Program-made: the position numbers and the translations under genes
Shown here: piece by piece, positions 58,592-64,000 of the stretch
Numbering within the stretch: the first letter of the stretch is position 1
How the letters are laid out: each line of letters begins with the position of its first letter
The notes under the pieces: model-generated
Databases searched by the model: none
Told to the model about the DNA's origin: nothing
The model's input: only the letters and a program-made list of their open reading frames with translations
DNA from: VRUE01 sp963702035
GTDB lineage: Bacteria > Actinomycetota > Thermoleophilia > Solirubrobacterales > 70-9
DNA length: 64,000 nucleotides
Direction of reading: 5' to 3'
NCBI GenBank assembly: GCA_963702035.1
Contig: OY969700.1
Span: forward strand, 1,860,001-1,924,000

Positions 58592-59836
58592 ATGCCTCCG
58601 ACCGCCGACATATTCCTCCGCAGCACCCAGTCACTGGTGCTCGAAGCGCTCACGGACACGCGAGTCGTATTCGTCGCCGGCGCCAGGCAGGTGGGAAAGA
58701 GCACGCTGGCAGAGCAGATTGCACGAACAGGCCGTCCTGCTGAAGAGCTCAGCCTCGATGTCCGCGCGACGCGCGACGCGGCCCTTGCGGATCCGGAGGG
58801 CTTCATCGCGGGCTTGCAAGGCCCGGCTTTCATCGATGAGATCCAGCGTGCGCCCGACCTGCTGCTCGCTATCAAGCGCGCCGTCAACAGAGACCCCACG
58901 CCGGGGCGCTTCCTGCTCACCGGCTCGGCCAATCCGCTGACCGCGCGCAAGGTCAAGGATGCGCTTACCGGGCGCATGGAGACCATTCCACTCTGGCCGC
59001 TCGCCCAAAGCGAGATCCACGGGAGCGCCGGCAACTTCGTCGATGCTCTCTTTGCGGCCGAGCCCCCACGGGTGGCGGACGCCCCCGTCGGCCGCGAAGC
59101 CTTCGTCGAGGTCGTGGCGGCCGGCGGCTATCCGGAGGCACGAGTGCGCAGCGGCCGCCGCCGAGCCCGCTGGTTCGCCGGCTATCTGGATACGACGCTC
59201 GATAGAGACCTGCGCGAGATCAGCGACGCCCGGAAGCTTCACGAGGTCCCACGCTTGCTGCGATTGCTCGCCTCGCAGGCCGCAAACGTTCTCTCCTATC
59301 GCGCAGTCGCCGCCAAGCTCGACCTCACGCACGACACCGTGCGCGAGTACATAGGCCTGCTGCAGACGGTGTTCCTCGTGCGTCTGCTGCCCGCCTGGCG
59401 TCCCGGCATCGGAGCGCGTGAGGTACACGCCCCGAAGGCGTACCTGGTTGACGCCGGGTTGCTGGCCCATCTGCTCGGTGCCGACGAGCGCCGTATCGCA
59501 GCCGACGACCAGATCACGGGGAAGGTGCTCGAGAACTTCGTCGTCACCGAGGTGCTCAAGCACGCCGACTGGGCCGCTACCGACAGTTCCGCCTACCACT
59601 ATCGCCGGCGAGAGGACGAGGTGGATCTCCTGCTGGAGAACCGCGTTGGGGAGATCGTGGGGATCGAGGTGAAGGCGGCGGCGTCGATTGACCGTAGGGA
59701 CGTTCGAGCGATGGAGAAGCTGCGGGACAGCAGAGGCGGACGGTTCAAAGCCGGGGTTGTCGTATGCACATGTGAGCAGACGATTCCGCTCGGCGATCGG
59801 CTTTGGGCTGTGCCTCTGAGTGGGCTCTGGGCATGA
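58592..59836 (+). CDS. AAA ATPase with DUF4143 (ATP-binding protein)
   Basis: A 414-residue protein. AAA_14 ATPase with VFVAGARQVGKSTLAEQI (Walker A), FIDEIQRAPDLL (Walker B), FLLTGSANP; then a winged-helix part (ALAAKLDLTHDTVREYIGLLQ type) and a DUF4143 domain with VDAGLLAHLLG and YYRRREDEVDLLLE plus IGIEVKAAASID, a restriction-endonuclease-like D-E-K arrangement. Common accessory family of unknown function. ATG 58592. Confidence 0.9.
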   Translation: MPPTADIFLRSTQSLVLEALTDTRVVFVAGARQVGKSTLAEQIARTGRPAEELSLDVRATRDAALADPEGFIAGLQGPAFIDEIQRAPDLLLAIKRAVNRDPTPGRFLLTGSANPLTARKVKDALTGRMETIPLWPLAQSEIHGSAGNFVDALFAAEPPRVADAPVGREAFVEVVAAGGYPEARVRSGRRRARWFAGYLDTTLDRDLREISDARKLHEVPRLLRLLASQAANVLSYRAVAAKLDLTHDTVREYIGLLQTVFLVRLLPAWRPGIGAREVHAPKAYLVDAGLLAHLLGADERRIAADDQITGKVLENFVVTEVLKHADWAATDSSAYHYRRREDEVDLLLENRVGEIVGIEVKAAASIDRRDVRAMEKLRDSRGGRFKAGVVVCTCEQTIPLGDRLWAVPLSGLWA

Positions 59837-59848
59837 AGGCCCTGGCGC

Positions 59849-61363
59849 TCAACCCAGCAGCTTGATGTCGCTGATCTCTATCTGGTAGCGGCCTTCCTGG
59901 TCGCGGGCCGATGAGGCCTTGGTGAACCAGAGCAGGAAGTAGGTCGAGGGCCGGCGGACCTTGAGGTCGATCTCCTGGGTTCCTTCGGCTTCGCTCACTT
60001 CGCCGACAGGTTCATCCCAGCCGGTGATGTCGGAGGGGGGCCCGGCGGGGGCGGCGAAGACCTGGGCGTTCCAGCCCGGGGTCGGGGTGCGGACGATCAT
60101 CCGCTTCGGCGTCGCCGGCGAGGTCGTCGTGACGTAGACGCCCACGCCCGGGTCGGGGCCCGTCTTGGTCCCTTCGAAGGTTTCGGAGTCGTAGTGCTCG
60201 GTTTCCCAGGCGGTCCCGGTCGGGTCGCCGTCGGCGGCCAGTTCGACCTTGCTGCCGACCTCTTCGCCGTCGCCCTCGGGGTCGTAGTCGGTCGCCCCCG
60301 AGATCGCGACGTTGCCGCCTTTGCCCTTGTCGGCCCCGCCGCCGCCGAAGCCGCCGTTGGAGATCAGCTGCACGGCGAGTAGCGCCCCCCCGCCGACCAG
60401 CAGCAGGATTGCGATTGCCGCCCACGACCACCGCGCGCCTCCGGAGAGCTTGCGCTGCGGAGGCGGCACCGCGTCGAGCACGCTGGTCGCCTCGCCGGTG
60501 GTCGAGCCCGCCCGCGCCGCCTCGACCTCGAGCGCGGTCTCGAGGTCGTCGATCATCTCGCCGATCGTCTGGTAGCGCTCGGCCGGGTCCTTGGCCGTCG
60601 CCCGCTCGACAACCAGCGCGACGGCCGCCGAGGCCTCGGGGCGGCGACGCTGCACGTCGGGCAGTTCCTCGTTGACGTGTTTCATCGCCACGCCGACCTG
60701 GCTCTCGGCGTGGAAGGGAACCTGCCCGATCAGCATCTCGTAGAGGACGACGCCGAGCGAGTAGATGTCCGAGCGCGGGTCGACCGCCTTGCCCATCGCC
60801 TGCTCGGGGGCGACGTAGTCGGTGGTGCCGAGCACGCGGCCGGTCGCGGTGACGCCGTCCTGTTCGAGCTGGCGCGAGATGCCGAAGTCGGTCAGCTTGG
60901 CCCGCCCCTCCTCGTCGATCAGGACGTTCTGCGGCTTGATGTCGCGGTGGACCATGTTGCGCGCGTGGGCTACCCCGAGCCCACGCGCCACCTCGATCGC
61001 GTAGGCGATCGCCTCCTGCGTGTCGAGCGCGCCGACCCGGCCGATCCGCTGCTTCAGCGTCTCGCCCTTGACGTACTCGAAGACGATGTAGGGGTGGCCG
61101 CCGTCCTCGCCGGCGTCGATCACCGAGACGACGTTGGGGTGGGTCAGCTTGGCGACCGCCCGTGCCTCCTGGCGGAAGCGCTGCAGCTGGTCCTCCTGCT
61201 CGGACATCTCGCGGTGCATCACCTTCACCGCGACCGGGCGGTCAAGCGTGTCGTCACTCGCCAGGTAGACGGTTGACATGCCGCCGCTACCCAGTTTCGC
61301 CTCCAGCCGGTAGCGCCCGGAGAGAACGGTTCCGATCATCGAGCTGGAAGGGGGGGAGCTCAT
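59849..61363 (-). CDS. serine/threonine protein kinase with one helix and outer C-terminal domain
   Basis: A 504-residue PknB-type kinase. LGSGGMSTVYLASDD, VAVKVMHREM, MVHRDIKPQNVLI, LTDFGISRQ and GTTDYVAPEQAMG are intact; a helix (WSWAAIAILLLVGGGALLAVQLI) precedes a Gly-rich linker and an outer beta domain (STYFLLWFTKASSARD, YQIEISDIKLLG) of the discoidin/protein-kinase-like type seen in actinobacteria, without PASTA. In the outer domain Glu is mainly GAA. ATG start. Confidence 0.93.
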   Translation of the reverse strand: MSSPPSSSMIGTVLSGRYRLEAKLGSGGMSTVYLASDDTLDRPVAVKVMHREMSEQEDQLQRFRQEARAVAKLTHPNVVSVIDAGEDGGHPYIVFEYVKGETLKQRIGRVGALDTQEAIAYAIEVARGLGVAHARNMVHRDIKPQNVLIDEEGRAKLTDFGISRQLEQDGVTATGRVLGTTDYVAPEQAMGKAVDPRSDIYSLGVVLYEMLIGQVPFHAESQVGVAMKHVNEELPDVQRRRPEASAAVALVVERATAKDPAERYQTIGEMIDDLETALEVEAARAGSTTGEATSVLDAVPPPQRKLSGGARWSWAAIAILLLVGGGALLAVQLISNGGFGGGGADKGKGGNVAISGATDYDPEGDGEEVGSKVELAADGDPTGTAWETEHYDSETFEGTKTGPDPGVGVYVTTTSPATPKRMIVRTPTPGWNAQVFAAPAGPPSDITGWDEPVGEVSEAEGTQEIDLKVRRPSTYFLLWFTKASSARDQEGRYQIEISDIKLLG

Positions 61364-61405
61364 CTAGGTGCGGTCATTGTCGAACACGCTGCCGATAGAG
61401 GTTCT

Positions 61406-62827
61406 CTACCAGGCTTTGAGCAGCTCATCGGGGCCGAAGCTTGCATCCGCGTCGAGCCCCTTGGCGAAGCCCGCACGGCTGACCGCGATGAGCTTGGCGC
61501 CCTCGGCTCCCGGCACTTCTGCCCGGGTGGTTGCCAGCTCGTGGAGATCGCCCGCCGAAAAGCGCCCGCGCTCACGCCACTTGATCGAGCCGATGAATCC
61601 GACGCGAGTGGGCTCGGGGCGGTCGCCGCCGACGAGGTCGACCTCGACCGAGTGATCGCGTCGCCACCAGGCGCCGACGCACCGTGAGCCCCCGAGTCGC
61701 TCAGAGGCCGCCGGCTCGTCGAGCAGGCGCTCAAGGGCAGTGCGCACCAGCGGCTCCATCGCCCGACCTCGGTATGTGGCCCAGTCACGCTCGATCCGAT
61801 CGATGACGAAGTCGGGCCGTCCCCGCGATATCTCATCAAGGTGAGGCCCGACGAAGCGGAGCCAGAAGCGAAGGTATGGGTCGGCTACGACGTATCGAGG
61901 CGCCTTCTTGCCGGGGGGGACCGCGTAGGGGAGTTCCCGGATGACCAGACCCTTCTGCTCGACAAGTACCTCGAGCGCCTCGTTGAGCGTGTTTCCTTTG
62001 ACCCCGCTACGCGCCCGAATGCGGTTATAGGAGCTCTCGCCGTGTCCGATCGCTTCGACGACATTTCGTATCTGCAGCTCGCGCGGGAACTCGGAGGCCA
62101 TGATCTGACCCGCCGAGGCGGCAAGTGGCGTCTGATCGTGGGCGAGTGCTTTCCGCAGGAACGCTTTCCAGCCGGCGCCCTTGGGCCACGACGACGCCAG
62201 CTGGGGGAAGCCCCCGACGATCAGGTAACGGTCGAACGCGGAGGCAGCGTCAGGGGCATCGGTGAGGTCGGCCACCACGGCGGGGTCCAGCGGCGAAATC
62301 CGCAACTCCATGGTCGGCCGTCCGTACAGCGGCGACCGCTCGGCGAGCAGGCTCTCCATCATCCTCACGTCGGAGCCGATGCAGATCAGCAGCAACGGCG
62401 TTTTTTCCAGCATGCGATCCCATGCCAACTGGAGGTCCGCCGTGACGTCGGGGTCGCGCTCGGTCAGGTAGGGCAACTCGTCGATTACGAGGATTGCCGG
62501 TCGTGCGGGGTCGATCCCCTGCACGGCCGCCCGGATCGCCGCCGGCCAGGAGTCGTACGAAGCGCCCTCGAACACCGGGGCGGCGGGGAGCGACGATTGG
62601 GCCACGGCATCTACGAACGCCGCGATCGCAACGCGCATCCCTCGGCGGGGTGCATGGTAGAAGGCGTATGGAGCACCCACCTGATCGCAAAACTCCTGAA
62701 CAAGCCGTGACTTGCCCACCCTCCTACGGCCCCGCAGCCAGGCAAACCGACCCCCGTCACCGGCCTTGACGAGGTCGTACTCGGCCCTCAGGGCTTCTAT
62801 CTCCGCATCGCGGCCGATGAATGCCAC
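61406..62827 (-). CDS. AAA ATPase with DUF234 (archaeal-type ATPase)
   Basis: A 473-residue protein. IGRDAEIEALRAEY, WLRGRRRVGKSRLVQEF (Walker A), ILVIDELPYLTERD (Walker B), LICIGSDVRMMESLL (sensor 1) and a C-terminal DUF234 domain with EVDLVGGDRPE and IGSIKW, restriction-endonuclease-like. The two ATPase types flanking the kinase are unrelated in detail. ATG 62827 just inside a repeat-rich operator. Confidence 0.9.
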   Translation of the reverse strand: MAFIGRDAEIEALRAEYDLVKAGDGGRFAWLRGRRRVGKSRLVQEFCDQVGAPYAFYHAPRRGMRVAIAAFVDAVAQSSLPAAPVFEGASYDSWPAAIRAAVQGIDPARPAILVIDELPYLTERDPDVTADLQLAWDRMLEKTPLLLICIGSDVRMMESLLAERSPLYGRPTMELRISPLDPAVVADLTDAPDAASAFDRYLIVGGFPQLASSWPKGAGWKAFLRKALAHDQTPLAASAGQIMASEFPRELQIRNVVEAIGHGESSYNRIRARSGVKGNTLNEALEVLVEQKGLVIRELPYAVPPGKKAPRYVVADPYLRFWLRFVGPHLDEISRGRPDFVIDRIERDWATYRGRAMEPLVRTALERLLDEPAASERLGGSRCVGAWWRRDHSVEVDLVGGDRPEPTRVGFIGSIKWRERGRFSAGDLHELATTRAEVPGAEGAKLIAVSRAGFAKGLDADASFGPDELLKAW

Positions 62828-62831
62828 AACG

Positions 62832-62868
62832 AGACACTACCAAACTAGACACTACCTAACTAGTGTCT
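62832..62868 (-). promoter_or_regulatory. repeat-rich operator of the DUF234 ATPase gene
   Basis: AGACACTA occurs at 62832-62839 and 62847-62854, and its complement TAGTGTCT at 62861-62868: two direct copies 15 bases apart and an inverted copy with a 6-base spacer. It covers the five to forty bases before the ATPase ATG and touches the purM 3' end. Confidence 0.6.
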
Positions 62869-62874
62869 ACTAAT

Positions 62875-63863
<989 letters not shown>

Positions 63864-63867
<4 letters not shown>

Positions 63868-64000
63868 GCGGGCGATTCTTTCAGGCGGGTCGGTAGGTCG
63901 GGCGCGGGCTCGAATATGTGCTCACGCCCGGCCTTGCGGCGCACCAGAAGCCCGCGATCCGCGAGCCCCGAGAGGTCTGCTCGGGCAGTCTCATGAGTGA
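63864..64000 (-). CDS. partial gene: C-terminus of a winged-helix, possibly Fic-family, protein
   Basis: The last 44 residues, HETARADLSGLADRGLLVRRKAGREHIFEPAP, are the recognition helix and wing of a winged helix that ends many Fic-domain proteins and some transcription regulators. The rest lies outside the window. Its stop overlaps the purM start. Confidence 0.55.

Overview
The window is high-GC bacterial DNA carrying the chromosomal replication-origin neighbourhood of an actinobacterium. Gene content suggests the class Thermoleophilia (Solirubrobacterales-like); that placement is an inference from gene content, not a phylogenetic test. The backbone is the classic origin layout: parB-parA-rsmG-jag-yidC-yidD-rnpA-rpmH leftward (20.6-25.4 kb) and dnaA-dnaN-recF-DUF721-gyrB-gyrA rightward (25.5-35.9 kb). 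A parS site lies across the rnpA/yidD junction and DnaA-box-like 9-mers lie around the dnaA-dnaN gap.

Left of the origin are an MMPL/RND exporter with two small secreted proteins (0.1-4.6 kb), an IS110-type element (about 5.0-6.3 kb), a leftward tetrapyrrole operon (hemB, a double-domain siroheme-decarboxylase-like protein, hemL), an ABC exporter, a Vps62-like protein, a YmdB phosphodiesterase, a GT87-like membrane protein, a phosphodiesterase of the alkaline phosphatase superfamily, a PLP aminotransferase, a first D-Ala-D-Ala ligase, a bifunctional-nuclease-domain protein and tRNA-Ile(GAT).

Right of gyrA are an HNH protein, pheA, and a cell-envelope signalling operon: kinase, fhaA, fhaB, PP2C phosphatase, FtsW/RodA, PBP, PASTA kinase, second Ddl. 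From about 47.8 to 58.6 kb the DNA is accessory and partly decayed: a nucleotidyltransferase pair, an AbrB-like/Doc module with a frameshifted toxin, an integrase fragment, a NERD protein, an IS1182 element, an RNase HI, a leaderless-looking XRE regulator, a truncated acetyltransferase-like gene, an HNH fragment and kinase-gene remnants. Two unrelated DUF-type ATPases flank a third Ser/Thr kinase (58.6-62.8 kb); purM and a partial gene end the window.

The most unusual signal is a family of palindromic elements in gene junctions. Five copies (13.8, 15.4, 22.3, 23.7, 37.6 kb) share a core of about 75-80 bases that can fold into small GAA-loop hairpins, yet each copy is closed by its own 20-27 bp inverted repeat that no other copy shares. 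A second core type has two copies (35.9, 36.5 kb), and further long inverted repeats lie at 9.96, 17.06 and 23.06 kb. Most start within about 20 bases of a stop codon. Other notable points are a GyrA intein with a homing-endonuclease domain, a GAG-to-GAA glutamate codon switch between cytoplasmic and exported parts of proteins, and two genes (fhaA, hemL) whose family N-termini require non-ATG/GTG/TTG starts.
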